Assembly: GCA_943704495.1 (NCBI GenBank)
Contig: CALSCR010000474.1
Location: 1-26,865 of the forward strand
DNA from: Pigoraptor chileana
Taxonomy: Eukaryota > Opisthokonta > Filasterea
Length of the DNA stretch: 26,865 bases
Reading direction: 5' to 3'
Part shown: positions 1 through 11,172 of the stretch, in pieces
How positions within the stretch are numbered: the first letter of the stretch is position 1
Layout: the number at the start of each line of letters is the position of its first letter
The notes under the pieces: model-generated
Databases searched by the model: none
What the model was told of the DNA's origin: nothing
The model's input: only the letters and a program-made list of their open reading frames with translations
Position numbers and translations under genes: made by a program

Positions 1-73
<73 letters not shown>
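1..73. repeat. (CT)n microsatellite at the left window edge
   Basis: An uninterrupted CT dinucleotide run of 73 bases begins at the first base, so its true length is unknown. It is followed by a short CAAT/CACTC-rich tail. It may sit in an intron or an intergenic spacer; nothing coding is linked to it. Confidence 0.97.
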
Positions 74-76
<3 letters not shown>

Positions 77-1009
77 CAATCAAGCACTCACTCACGCTCT
101 CGGCGTCGATGTATGTTTTTTAGGAATGGCGCCCCCAAGACGCCTTGATGAGAATCCTGAATCTTCGTTGGTCTCCCATTCTGTATTGCCCCGTGTCCAC
201 TTTTTTCGCCCCTCTTTTATTGTCGCTCAGCTGCGTCGTCGTCTGTGTTTTTGCGTTCGCTTTTGGCGTTTTCTTTTGTCTGTTGACTATGCAGGGCATC
301 TGGCTCTGATTCCCATTTTAGGTATTGATCGCATGTCGTGTGCGCGTGCGCGTGCGTGTGCGTATGTTCATGTTGTGGCGCAAATGTGTACAGTGCTGTT
401 GCGTAGCGTGCGTGTGCGGTGTTGTGATGTTTTGTTCCTCTTTGTCTCAATGCATTTTCAAGCTTGTGATGAATGCCTCTTTCGTTCTCGCAGTCCGCAG
501 TGCATGGGGATGAGTCTTGTTATGTCCGTCTTAACCTTGTCACAACGAGGTGATTTTCTTTTTGCCTGCATATAATCTCGCGTTCGTTCTCTATCTCTTC
601 TTTTCAGTGACCATGGGCACAGCGCCCAAGACACTGTCTTTTTCTTCGTTTCGCCTGTTTCTTGTGTGTTTCGGCGAATGTGGGCTTAATTCTTGAGCAC
701 CTATAATAATGTCAGTTAGCTGATCCACTTGACGGCCGGCGAACCCCTAGCCGGTGTGATCAGGACGGGCAAAAATACACACCAACCCTTTTGAAATCCG
801 TTCCACCAGAACCACACATTCAAATAGAATTAAGATTTGTCTTCGTCTCTTCAGCGACCTGTGCCAACGCTTGCCTTTGATAGAGCGGTTTACATAATCT
901 CGTAAACCACACTGAGCTGTAAAACCATCGTCGGATCGGTACGAGAGTCAGGAGTTCTACATGGCCGCTGCACGTCCACTTTAAGACACAAAACACACAC
1001 ACAAAACAG
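74..1009. other. Gene-poor stretch upstream of ADAT2
   Basis: I see no convincing gene here. An open frame at 126-575 on the plus strand is T-rich, Cys/Arg/Phe-rich and contains a GTGCGC-type simple repeat, so it looks like chance. Two weak copies of the dispersed repeat described under findings lie at about 126-158 and 611-638. Each directly follows a pyrimidine-rich stretch ending in AG (positions 114-123 and 600-607), which resembles a 3' splice site. The stretch may hold the 3' end of a gene lying to the left, or the ADAT2 promoter and 5' UTR. Confidence 0.5.
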
Positions 1010-2698
<1,689 letters not shown>

Positions 2699-3350
2699 AC
2701 AATGACGTGATGGCGAAATCACCCATTGTCCTCTGTGTCCCGCGTTGAGCTACATACGTACATGCATACATATATATGCACGCATAAGTGTTAAATTGGT
2801 AAAGATTGTGGATGTGGCTATGTAAAGGCTGCTGCACAACACTTCTCTCAACATTGAGCTCATGCGCCTGGTGCTTAAGAGGGGCTTTTCTAATTCCTTC
2901 CTTCATTCTTCAACAAAATACACCGACGCGGCTCGCCTCACTCACAGATTTCATATCACACACGCGCGCACGCACGCTCGCAAAACGCACATTGTTGACC
3001 ATCAAAGGTAGTCACGCATTGATGTTCAATATGATTTGTGTTAAAGGCGACTCCTCATCTCAAGGGAGCGAATCCTGTCGCACACCCTTTCTTCGAGTAT
3101 AACACGCAGTCCTCCATATCTGCAGCGCAAGAGCAGACCATGGAACGAACACACCAGCCACACACACACACACACACACACACATACGCACAGACACACA
3201 TACGAGTGCGCAATGGCACATCCATCTACTTTAAAGAGCGGGACGAAAGATGTCGAATTAAAACGCATTCGCAAGAAACAGCGCATATCGAGACACAATA
3301 TACACTCGACATGACTGGGAAAAAAGAATCTAATGGCGCCGCGTGATTTC
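2699..3350. other. Convergent intergenic spacer ADAT2 / uL1m
   Basis: No gene is recognisable. The spacer must hold the 3' ends of both flanking transcripts. It carries a CA microsatellite at 3159-3184 and a TATATA-type stretch at about 2770. Open frames across it are short, read through simple repeats and have no family resemblance. Confidence 0.6.
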
Positions 3351-5342
3351 TCAAGCCTGCGCCTCGAGCTCAGCAGCAGCGGCGATGGCGGCGGCCTTCT
3401 TCTTCTTCTGAGCAGTTGTCTTCATGATGTCATGCTGAACGGGAAACATCGGTCCTTGCGCAGCCTTGATGCTAATGGAGAGGATGAAGCGCTCTGTTTG
3501 GCAAGAGAGAGGGAGACAGACAGAGAGAGACAGAGAGAAATAGGATTCAAGTCAGTGCCTTTGGCGCCGTGCCCATGGACTCCACAACAGAAACAGAGTG
3601 AGAGACACACACACACGAGCCGAGACAGATGCGATTACGTCAGCGTCTGATTTTGCAAAGGGACATAAATACACGCGCAGTTGGGACGTCGCTGGTACGA
3701 GAACCAAGGGGTCAACACTATTGCCCGATGGACTCCACATGAATAGAGCGAGCGTGGCATGGCTCGCTCGAATGAAGTCGCCGAGGACCATAAATGGTAT
3801 TGCAAGGCATCAAAGCTGAAAGGTGACGACAGTGCATACGCAAAATGGAAATACAACTCACTGAAGCTCTTGCGAAACGAGTCGATATCAGCGAGCACTT
3901 GGTTGATGTTTGCGATGAGCTCGTCATTTGTCATGCTAAGCTGCAGGTGTTGAATTTGTATTGGGTGTGGCATGAACAAATGGGAGGAGGAGGGGAAGTG
4001 TACTTGAGTGGGGAGGTGTGAAAGCGTACATACGCTTACAATGCACGACCATCACAACCATACACACACATTCCCGCACACGCCGCGGTCACACACGCAC
4101 CTTTCCTATGGAGAGCTTGGCCATTCCGGACTTATCCGTCTTGAATTGAATGCCATTTTTGAACTTCTTCACAAGAGCTCCAATCTCGTGGCTGACGGTG
4201 CCTGCATTATCCACATGGCATTTGGTTTTTTTGTTGTTGCACAGTAATTGCATAAGTATGTTGCTACTGCTGCTACTTATACTACTATCAATGCAGCTAA
4301 AATGAAGGACAACAATAACAACGCACAATGTCCACAAAACAGGCAGCAAATACGAACCTTTCTTCTGCGTGGGCATATCCTCCCTGAGGATGCTCGCAAT
4401 CTGCTTCAGCTGGGGAAGCATGTCGGGAACCGTCAGGAATTTGTCATACTCGGGCTTCTTGTCCTCGGCGATCTGCATCCGTCAATAGAGGTGGGAGTGC
4501 GTAGATTATTAGTAACGGCGACAGCACATGTGCGTCACTTGTGTGTGCGATTTTAAACGCAAAAATGATCCACAGTTTATTTCCAGGAATTTTATGCGCA
4601 TGACCTACCTGTGTAATCAAATCTTGTCCTCCAACAAAGTCGGCGCCGGCCTCTCGCGCCTCCAAAGCAGCTGGACCCTGCGGGCATCCATGACAGGCAC
4701 ACAATGTGCACGAAATATCGTTACTATCAAACAACGGGCTGGTCTTAGTGGTGGTAAACTCCACGATATGGTGCACCGATGTGCCGTCTGCACTCATAGT
4801 AAACAGACTAGGCACATACCACGAGCATAAGGTCCGCAAAGCATACACCACACTCATAGATGCAGAGAAGCATCCACAAGGTAAATAGTCCATGTCTAAA
4901 GACTTGCCTCTGCAAAGACGCAAATGGTTGCCAGTTTGCGCGACTGGAACGGAAGCGTGGAGAGAATGTTGAAGGGATCCCGCTTTTTCTCCTTCTTTTT
5001 GGTATTCTCGTAATCCACCATATCCAGACGAACCCACAGCTCCACATTCTGTTTCTCAGGCGAGTCGTAAACGCACGCATATGCGCGGATGGCTCGCAAT
5101 GCCTCGGATGATTGCAACGGTTTGGTCCACCCGAGGGGCTTCAAGAAGATCACTTCCCGCTGCCGCTGCAGTTCCTTGGGAGCATCTGTGCCATCGGCAA
5201 CAGATGCGGCGGCGTCCGTTGCAAGAAGGCGGCGTGTAACTGAAAGAGGGGCGGCGGATGCGAGGTGTGCTCGTGAGATCCACGGGGATGCCAACACGAC
5301 GCTCCGCCACAAGGCCGACGAGCCTGTTCGCACAATGTTCAT
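3351..5342 (-). CDS. MRPL1: Mitochondrial large-subunit ribosomal protein uL1m
   Basis: Component of the L1 stalk of the mitochondrial ribosome. Six exons on the minus strand: 5342-4908, 4677-4609, 4472-4358, 4201-4101, 3940-3862 and 3493-3351; 313 residues. The N-terminus (residues 1 to about 45) is rich in Arg, Ser and Ala and nearly free of acids, with TRRLLA before a likely cleavage site, so it reads as a mitochondrial presequence. The L1 fold follows: DPFNILSTLPFQ, VFAEGPAALEAREAGADFVGG, FLTVPDMLPQLKQIASILR, FKNGIQFK, and the end RFILSISIKAAQGPMFPVQ, matching animal MRPL1 in order and spacing. A Lys/Ala-rich tail of about 25 residues closes the protein. The first intron (4678-4907) starts with GC, not GT: GAG|gcaagt. 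No GT donor fits, and the join has the same length as human MRPL1. The start at 5342 was preferred over in-frame upstream ATGs because only it gives a presequence. Confidence 0.93.
3494..3861 (-). other. Last intron of uL1m, with repeat copies and a hairpin
   Basis: This 368-bp intron is the longest of the gene. On the sense (minus) strand it holds a partial copy of the dispersed repeat (3723-3740), an 8-bp inverted repeat with an 8-nt loop at 3746-3769 (GAGCGAGC / GCTCGCTC), a good repeat copy at 3541-3585, and a pyrimidine-rich tract leading to the acceptor at 3494-3495. It may host a structured RNA; no C/D or H/ACA snoRNA box set could be identified. Confidence 0.6.
3541..3585 (-). repeat. 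Dispersed ~43-bp repeat, copy in uL1m intron
   Basis: On the minus strand this reads GTGGAGTCCATGGGCA, a GGCGCC core, then CACTGACTTGAATCCTA. The block from CACTGAC to CCTA is identical to the copy at 26318-26358, and most of the unit is shared with 13981-14023. It ends about 48 nt before the 3' splice site. Confidence 0.8.
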
Positions 5343-5851
5343 CGCTGCGAGTGTGATATCGTTTGTTTGCAGAAATAGATTTCGGATTTCGTAGCGCCAA
5401 CAACCCCTTTCGACCGCAGTAGCAGAGCAGGCGGCTGCGCACAAGTGGGGAACGATAAAGATATGATGAGCTTTGACGTTGCAAGTAATAGAAAGAATCA
5501 CTGATTCTGCATACCGACAGAGCATGTGTGAATTGGGCTCACGTGCCTCTACTTATGAACTCCCATACTAACCAAATGTGCACATTGGACATACTCTAAC
5601 ATTTCCGTAATAAGAAGGTAAAATGGGTTGAGCGAAATCCTTGAATAAGTCGCACAATTTAACCGCAGCGCGGGAAAATCCGATGGCGGGAAATTAAATT
5701 TTTGAAAAAAAAGCTATGCTGCCCCGGATGAGCACACCATACTGAGTCCATAGTGAGCAATTTCACGAATATTCCTGGCAACACAAACAAACAGCCTTCT
5801 CAGTCGGCGCACACACACACAGACACACACACACACCCGCACATACACACA

Positions 5852-5906
<55 letters not shown>

Positions 5907-6000
5907 CAGCCTGCACATGCAGCAAATAAATGGAATATCCATCCATCCACTACCCAGAAATAAGCAAGAACTGCGCACAAGTGACGGCAAGCACAACAAA
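5343..6000. other. Divergent spacer uL1m / orphan ORF
   Basis: It holds the uL1m 5' region, an A/T-rich stretch around 5680-5715 and a long CA microsatellite at 5810-5904. The uL1m frame stays open upstream to 5525 without convincing coding character. No other gene was seen. Confidence 0.5.
5810..5904. repeat. Long CA microsatellite
   Basis: About 95 bp of CA repeat with a few interruptions, the longest CA tract in an intergenic region of the window. It lies about 100 bp before the start of the orphan ORF at 6001. Confidence 0.95.
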
Positions 6001-6435
6001 ATGATTGGGATTGCCTTTTGCAACAGCGACAGTGCTCGCCAGAAGCACGCAGCCCGCGGGAGCGACACTCTCCGTCACACACACAGTCCCATTGCTGAGC
6101 GCAGCACCCAAATGCTCCGTACTCCCATGATGGACGCTGCCAATGCGCACAATTTTGGTGGGCAAACTGATGCAGCCATTGATTCACTGCATCTCCAACT
6201 CTGGCCGTCCACTCGGCAACCCTCCCGTTGGGCCCCCGTCGACGCTGCCTGGGGCGCAAGACCGCACGGACGGCACGTGACGCAGGGCGGCTCGCAGCAC
6301 CCGACGCATCTTCCCCTCCAGCACGGGCATGTCAACCGCTTTCGCGACGTGATCGGCGCAGCAGAGGCATCAGAGGATGAAAGCGCTGGTGCGGACAAGG
6401 AGAACTGCCCTGAGGATGCATACTACCAACGATGA
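6001..6435 (+). CDS. Orphan protein, 144 residues, with a KEN-box-like motif
   Basis: I do not recognise a family. The frame is open for 435 bp with no intron and an ATG in a favourable context (ACAAAATG). Third codon positions are mostly G or C, as in the certain genes nearby, which argues for real coding. An in-frame upstream start at 5917 would add 28 residues but lies right after the CA repeat. The protein is rich in His, Gln, Ala and Arg, with no signal peptide or membrane segment. The C-terminal part is acidic (ASEDESAGADKENCPED) and holds KEN, the core of a degron recognised by the anaphase-promoting complex; three residues can occur by chance. Downstream, T-rich sequence and the convergent ELMOD gene follow. 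The opposite-strand frames look like shadows. Confidence 0.4.
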   Translation: MIGIAFCNSDSARQKHAARGSDTLRHTHSPIAERSTQMLRTPMMDAANAHNFGGQTDAAIDSLHLQLWPSTRQPSRWAPVDAAWGARPHGRHVTQGGSQHPTHLPLQHGHVNRFRDVIGAAEASEDESAGADKENCPEDAYYQR

Positions 6436-6882
6436 GCTTGCATTTCTGCGTATCGTCTTCCGCTTTTGTTTTGTCCTGTCTTTGCGTTTGTCTTTTTATT
6501 TTTGCGTTTGCGCGTGTGTGCGTGCCCTTTCTGTTTGATTTCGTCTCACGCTTCGCAACAGTACCATTGCTTCGCCATCACCGGCGCACTATCGACTCTG
6601 GTGCGCTCGAGTCCCACACTTTCGTTCCTGACACCTGTCACTGTATGTCATAGTATCACTGTCTGAACTTATTGTTTGTATATATTATCCTTCGGCAGAA
6701 TATATATCATTGTTGCGAAACACGACCTGAACGCTCCCTATCCCCTAACTTCAGTGTGCGTCGCGGCCTTCAATTCATAAGCTGGTCAGGCGTCCTGCGC
6801 AATCAACCGCATCCTATGCAGAAATACGTCCCTGGGGGAACTGTCTTCATATAGAGTACTAGCAAAGCTGTCTTGCCTGGAT
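6436..6882. other. Convergent spacer orphan ORF / ELMOD
   Basis: No gene is visible. The left part is T-rich, as expected of a 3' UTR of the orphan transcript. A TATATA stretch lies near 6678-6705. The right part should be the ELMOD 3' UTR. Confidence 0.5.
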
Positions 6883-8923
6883 TTAGGCCGTGACATCGTC
6901 GGGTAGCCTTTCGCGGGCCACCGCTGTGCGCAGTTGCCGCATCAGTGCTGGCATCGACTTGCCTGCATTGGCCTCGGCGTCTGTTTGCGTGTGTTTTGAT
7001 TTCAAACAATGGATGAGTTGTCACATGATGTGCGAGGGTGAGCTGATAGAAAGAGAGACAATGACTCCACAACACACAAGAGAGACAGAGTGGGGGAGAG
7101 GGAGAGGGGTCCATTATGAGGCATTAATGCACATACCGGAAGCAAAGCGGTATAAGGGGGAAAACACACCTTTCAGCACGAATCCAGAGTCCTTGATGGT
7201 CTTCTGCTGGTTCTTCCTGCATAAATCACGTGCACGAAAGACGCAGAAACACCATAATGCTCAACAAATGGTCAAGAGTGGGCGCGACACACTTTACGAA
7301 AGTAATAGGAATGCGTGTGTCTGTGATTCAGCCGAGTGTCGTAGTTGTGCCAATTTGCAACTCCAAAGAATAAAATAGTTCGCATCGGTTCTTTGTATGT
7401 TCCATAAAGAACAAGCACCAATCAGACAGAAAACGTCGGCGGCACATTTTGTCCGACTGCCACGTCGAAGAACCCACCACACAATATAGATGCTGTAATA
7501 AATTCCGGCATATGCTTCACCAAAAGGTGTGGCAACCGATTTCGCCGCATTGAGCTCTTTGTTCAATTTTCCCGCCTTTAGTTGTGTCACAGCCATGCGC
7601 GTGACATTGACGGACAATGTGCAAAAGGGAAAGTTCTGTGGTCGAGTGCAGACAAAACCACAAACGCCGCAGCGAGTGGTCGGTATAAGGGGTACATATA
7701 CACAGAGAAATGATATATACACACACATATACATACAGGCATACTCAGACGACACAAGCTTTCGCAATAACCGCACACACATGTACAGAATCGCACCTGC
7801 CGCTCATCCCTAGACAGCTGATATATCTTGAGCGCAACTTTTCGCGATGCCACCTCGTCAACAAAAAAGAGTAATGTAAGCAGCCCCAACATTCCCATCG
7901 CACGCAAATCGGTTGACGGGTCCTGTCCTGCAACACACGCACACGCACACAACATACAAAACATCATTGTCGCCCACGAGAGAGGAAAAGGAAATAGAGC
8001 ATGAGTCTTCCAAGAGCGAGCAGTGCGAATGGTTGTGGTGAGAGCATATCTCCCTGTGAATCCATTTGACCGTTGACAGAGATATAGATGCAACACCACC
8101 AGCAGTTACCTTGGAATCCAATAATTTCCCAGTGGTTGCCATAGCGGGGGCAGTCAAAGGCGCTGCCTGTGTACACACAGCGACACACATCGATGCACAT
8201 TCGTTAGGTGCGTTAAAGTCGGATATTTCGTGCATAAACGCGCACATATAAATCGCATATTCGTTGTTGGATTACGCAATTGCTACTCGGCTGTTACTGA
8301 GGGGCAAACCGCACCTGTGAGCCGCTTGTATATTGTCTGAAGCATTCTATTGTGCATCTCTGAATTGTTGTCAAACGGACCTGCAGAGAAGGAAAAACAA
8401 GACAGCGACCTTCAGTACTCACAACGCCTTTGGTATAAGCCTATCGACGCACCAATAAAGACAGAGAGAATGAAGGTCAAATGAGTGCAGTGATTGCGTG
8501 AAGGGAAACTGGATGGCGTTAGTTGCTCAGAGTCACAACTCAATTACAAGGCATGCGGCCAACTCAGGTCTGAGCCTCCGCCACCTCTTGTGCGGTGGAT
8601 GGCAATGTATGTAACAGCACCACAAACAGACAAATGCACCTCCTCGAAGACTCAAAGACCCCAAAGACACACGAGTTTTCTTGTCGAAGCGGCTTTGTCT
8701 AAGTACACACATTTGCCGATAAAACACGTTTTTTGGCAGTAGAGACAAAACGTTGGACCTACATTTGGCAATGGCAAAAATGAGATCTCGGTCACTCGCA
8801 AGTGACGGTGAGAGTTTTGGGGGCCCAAGAAACGGCAGTAATCGGGCTAAAAGACCGGGCTTTGCGGGAGGAGGCACATTTTTCTGGTGGGTGCGAGTGT
8901 GTCATGTGGTGGGATGTGACGTG

Positions 8924-8959
<36 letters not shown>

Positions 8960-9623
8960 TGTGTATGTATTGCGTTGAGAAAAGAGATCCATGGTTAAAC
9001 GGTTGAGCATCCTAACACCTTCAACGGGACATGGCGGAGTGGCAGATTGAACCCTGGTGCCACGCGCACCGCCGTTCACCAACCGAGTACTCGGACATGT
9101 CCTGAGTCCGGAAATGTTCGACGGCGTCAGCAAATGAAACCAGAGCCGATTCGCCCTTGTCAACGCTTGCACCTGGTGCAATCTCCCTCTCTGCACGATT
9201 GACAATTAATTTACATGTTAAAAAACCGTGATCTAGTGCATCTCATTCGCGAAATTCCGCCGTTAGGATGGCTAATCTGACGCGTAGTTTTCAAGCCACA
9301 CACATATGCCCATCATTGCTGCGATGGCACGAAAGCATACAGCAATAGTAATGAAGACAGCGATGATGACGGGCGCTACCACACAGGCATCATCGATTGC
9401 ACATCAACATCACAAAAGAATGCAAACCTGGCATCAACACAACCGTACAGCAATAGAAAAAAACTGAATCCCACACTTACATACACAAGAGATCCTTCAT
9501 ACCATTCTGTCGTTGTTCTACGGCGGCCCATTCTTCCGCCGCGGCTGCCTTTTCCGCCTCGTAATGGCGTCGGTCTGCATCGCCCTGAGCACCTGATGCA
9601 TCCATTGGAGGTGCTTCTGCCAT
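6883..9623 (-). CDS. ELMOD3: ELMO domain-containing protein, ELMOD3-like
   Basis: ELMOD proteins act as GTPase-activating proteins for Arf/Arl-family GTPases. Nine minus-strand exons join in phase: 9623-9503, 9190-9080, 8846-8763, 8380-8315, 8166-8110, 7927-7797, 7635-7478, 7216-7170 and 6980-6883; 290 residues. The ELMO domain starts near residue 98 with DRDLIFAIAKCPFDNN, then MLQTIYKRLTG, FDCPRYGNHWEIIGFQG, and the signature QDPSTDLRAMGMLGLL. The Arg after STDL is the family's presumed catalytic Arg; RAMG replaces the common RGMG. FPFCTLSVNVTRM and FGEAYAGIYYSIYIVW continue the domain, and the tail ends with LPDDVTA. The CPFDN and DCPRYGNHWE wording is closest to what I recall of ELMOD3. 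The first three exons have no strong family match; they were joined by phase and splice signals. The N-terminus (40 residues) is Ala/Glu/Gln-rich and probably helical. The start at 9623 faces the ERI-1 gene, 339 bp away. Confidence 0.92.
8924..8958. repeat. GT microsatellite in ELMOD intron 2
   Basis: A GT run of about 35 bp (CA on the sense strand), in the intron between exons 9190-9080 and 8846-8763. Confidence 0.9.
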
Positions 9624-9852
9624 TCTGATAGTACTGTTTTTGCAATTTTTGCAACCATCAACACAAACAGAAGATTAGAGTTCGAGCACACGAAATTCGC
9701 AGAATTGAGTGTGTTGGTTTGAAATTCGCATCGCACCCGAGTCTTTCCGTCCCCGACGGACGGTCGCCAACTGAGCGGAAGATAGTTATAACCAGTTTCA
9801 GTTTTTGAAAACTGCCGCACTTTCTGAGTTCGCGGGTCCCGTGAACAAACCA

Positions 9853-9860
9853 TGACGTCA
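9853..9860 (+). promoter_or_regulatory. CRE-like palindrome TGACGTCA
   Basis: A perfect CRE palindrome (bZIP-type site), 22 bp upstream of a TATA box and 110 bp upstream of the ERI-1 ATG. The spacing suits a promoter element. Being palindromic, it could serve ELMOD as well. Function is inferred. Confidence 0.5.
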
Positions 9861-9881
9861 TGGATCACTACACCGCGAGGC

Positions 9882-9889
9882 TATATAAA
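9882..9889 (+). promoter_or_regulatory. TATA box (TATATAAA) of the ERI-1-like gene
   Basis: A canonical TATATAAA at 9882-9889. A CTTCAGTATTT stretch about 25-30 bp downstream could be the initiator, which would leave a short purine-rich 5' UTR (GAAGAAAAGAAAG) before the ATG at 9963. Confidence 0.6.
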
Positions 9890-9962
9890 CCCGTGCGACG
9901 CGAAACAACATAACCTTCAGTATTTACTCTAAGCAACACGTCAAGAAGAAAAGAAAGAAGAA

Positions 9963-10649
9963 ATGGCACAACCAGCAGCGCGCTACCTCCTTGTGCTTGA
10001 TTACGAGGCAACCTGCGAGAGAGACGACCGCTCTTTTCCCCACGAAATAATCGAATGGCCGACCGTGCTGATCGACATACACGCCGCCAACGCGTGGATA
10101 CAGAACGCCCAGCGCGACGGTCGGTCGTTGCGTGCGTCGGATGTGGATGATCTCTATGATGCCTGTGTTAAGAGCTCGTTTCGGACGTTTGTGAAACCGA
10201 CAAAGAATCCAACGCTTACATCTTTCTGCAATGAACTTACGGGAATAACGCAAGAGCAAGTGGACAGTGGCATCCCGCTCCCCGAGGCCATCGCAGCTTA
10301 TCAGAGCTGGCTCGTCTCGAATAATCTCGCAGATGCCACCACTGGGACAGATGCAGTGCGTGTTCATGCGGACGCCGTCTTCGTGACGTGCGGCGACTGG
10401 GACTTTGGTACGTGCCTGAGCTGCGAGTGCCGCAAAAAGGGCATCCCGCTCCCCCCATGGGCCACGTCGTGGCTGAACATCAAGAAGGCCTTCCAAGCGG
10501 TGACTGGCACCCGCGCGTATGGGCTCGGGCATATGGTTGGCGCATTCGGCCTGCAGTTCAGCGGTCGCCAGCACAGCGGGATCGACGATTGTAGGAACAT
10601 TGCGCGTGTTGCGCTGTGCATGCTCATGCTCAAGGGGCACCGCTTTTGA
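9963..10649 (+). CDS. ERI-1-like DEDDh 3'-5' exoribonuclease
   Basis: Predicted Mg-dependent 3'-5' exonuclease of the ERI1/ERI2/ERI3 family, which trims histone mRNA ends, 5.8S rRNA or small RNAs in characterised species. One uninterrupted exon encodes 228 residues. All catalytic positions are visible: D13 and E15 in VLDYEATC, D147 in CGDWD, and H204 and D209 in RQHSGIDD. Family motifs include HEIIEWP (27-33), NPTLTSFCNELTGITQ (82-97), GIPLP twice (103-107 and 160-164) and LNIKKAF (171-177). Between HEIIEWPTVLID and FVKP lies an extra segment of about 25 residues (roughly 43-71) not usual in ERI1. No SAP domain precedes the nuclease, so this is the short ERI3-like layout. The gene has no intron although most neighbours have three to 13 exons. 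A TATA box and a CRE palindrome lie upstream. The exact substrate cannot be told. Confidence 0.95.
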   Translation: MAQPAARYLLVLDYEATCERDDRSFPHEIIEWPTVLIDIHAANAWIQNAQRDGRSLRASDVDDLYDACVKSSFRTFVKPTKNPTLTSFCNELTGITQEQVDSGIPLPEAIAAYQSWLVSNNLADATTGTDAVRVHADAVFVTCGDWDFGTCLSCECRKKGIPLPPWATSWLNIKKAFQAVTGTRAYGLGHMVGAFGLQFSGRQHSGIDDCRNIARVALCMLMLKGHRF

Positions 10650-11172
10650 CGTCCCAAAGAGCCTCGATTGGAGTATGTCCTTCTCTCCGCCGCGCTATCT
10701 TTCTGTCGGCTGGACAATGCGTCACACAAGTAGAGCTGCAGCAGAGTCGCTCCTCTTCGCACTGTCTTTCTGTTGCTGTCGTCGCGTGACATGCATCTGC
10801 CGGAAGTCCCCGCCTTACGAAAGCGACGTCTCGACTGACAGCGGAACGTTGATGCGAACAGTACATGCGACCAGCCAATTGTCACTAGTCGGCTTGAAGT
10901 GCGACCCGTCCCAACAATATTTGTTCAAGGATTGGCTTCCGCCACCCAACCAACCGACTCATCGCAGCAGCAACGCTATCGTTGGGAGCATTTGCGTGTG
11001 TTTAAGTTGTACCTTTTTTCAAGCAAAGACAAATGATCTTTTCTTAGTATACCAGTATACCATTGAGACAAGATTATAAACATAAACAGAGTGTCTTTCA
11101 TTACACACGTCGGCAATTGCGGCAGCCAAAACGCTACAGCAGACCATGCACGTGAGCGCGCTCCACACGCTC
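10650..11172. other. Convergent spacer ERI-1 / lipocalin
   Basis: No gene was recognised. A plus-strand frame runs from inside the ERI-1 gene (10519) to 11079, but it overlaps ERI-1 out of frame and shows no family features. A short direct repeat GTATACCA / GTATACCA lies near 11047-11062. Confidence 0.5.

Larger units (their letters stand above)
9624..9962. other. Divergent promoter region ELMOD / ERI-1
   Basis: A 339-bp spacer between two start codons facing away from each other. The ERI-1 side carries a clear TATA element and a palindromic TGACGTCA. No TATA is evident on the ELMOD side. No ORF of interest was seen. Confidence 0.6.

Noticed and set aside
126-575. 149-residue plus-strand frame near the left edge.
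   Set aside because: T-rich composition, no recognisable motif and a GTGCGC simple repeat within it; likely chance.
5714-6259. Minus-strand frame of 181 residues with long Val/Cys runs.
   Set aside because: Most of it is the translated CA microsatellite, and the rest lies opposite the better plus-strand orphan frame.
9027-9102. tRNA-like segment: GGACATG and CATGTCC at its two ends, 76 nt apart, with A-box-like TGGCGGAGTGG on one strand and B-box-like GGTTCAATC on the other.
   Set aside because: The two boxes are on opposite strands, no T-arm can be drawn next to the acceptor stem, and 9080-9102 is coding in ELMOD exon 2.
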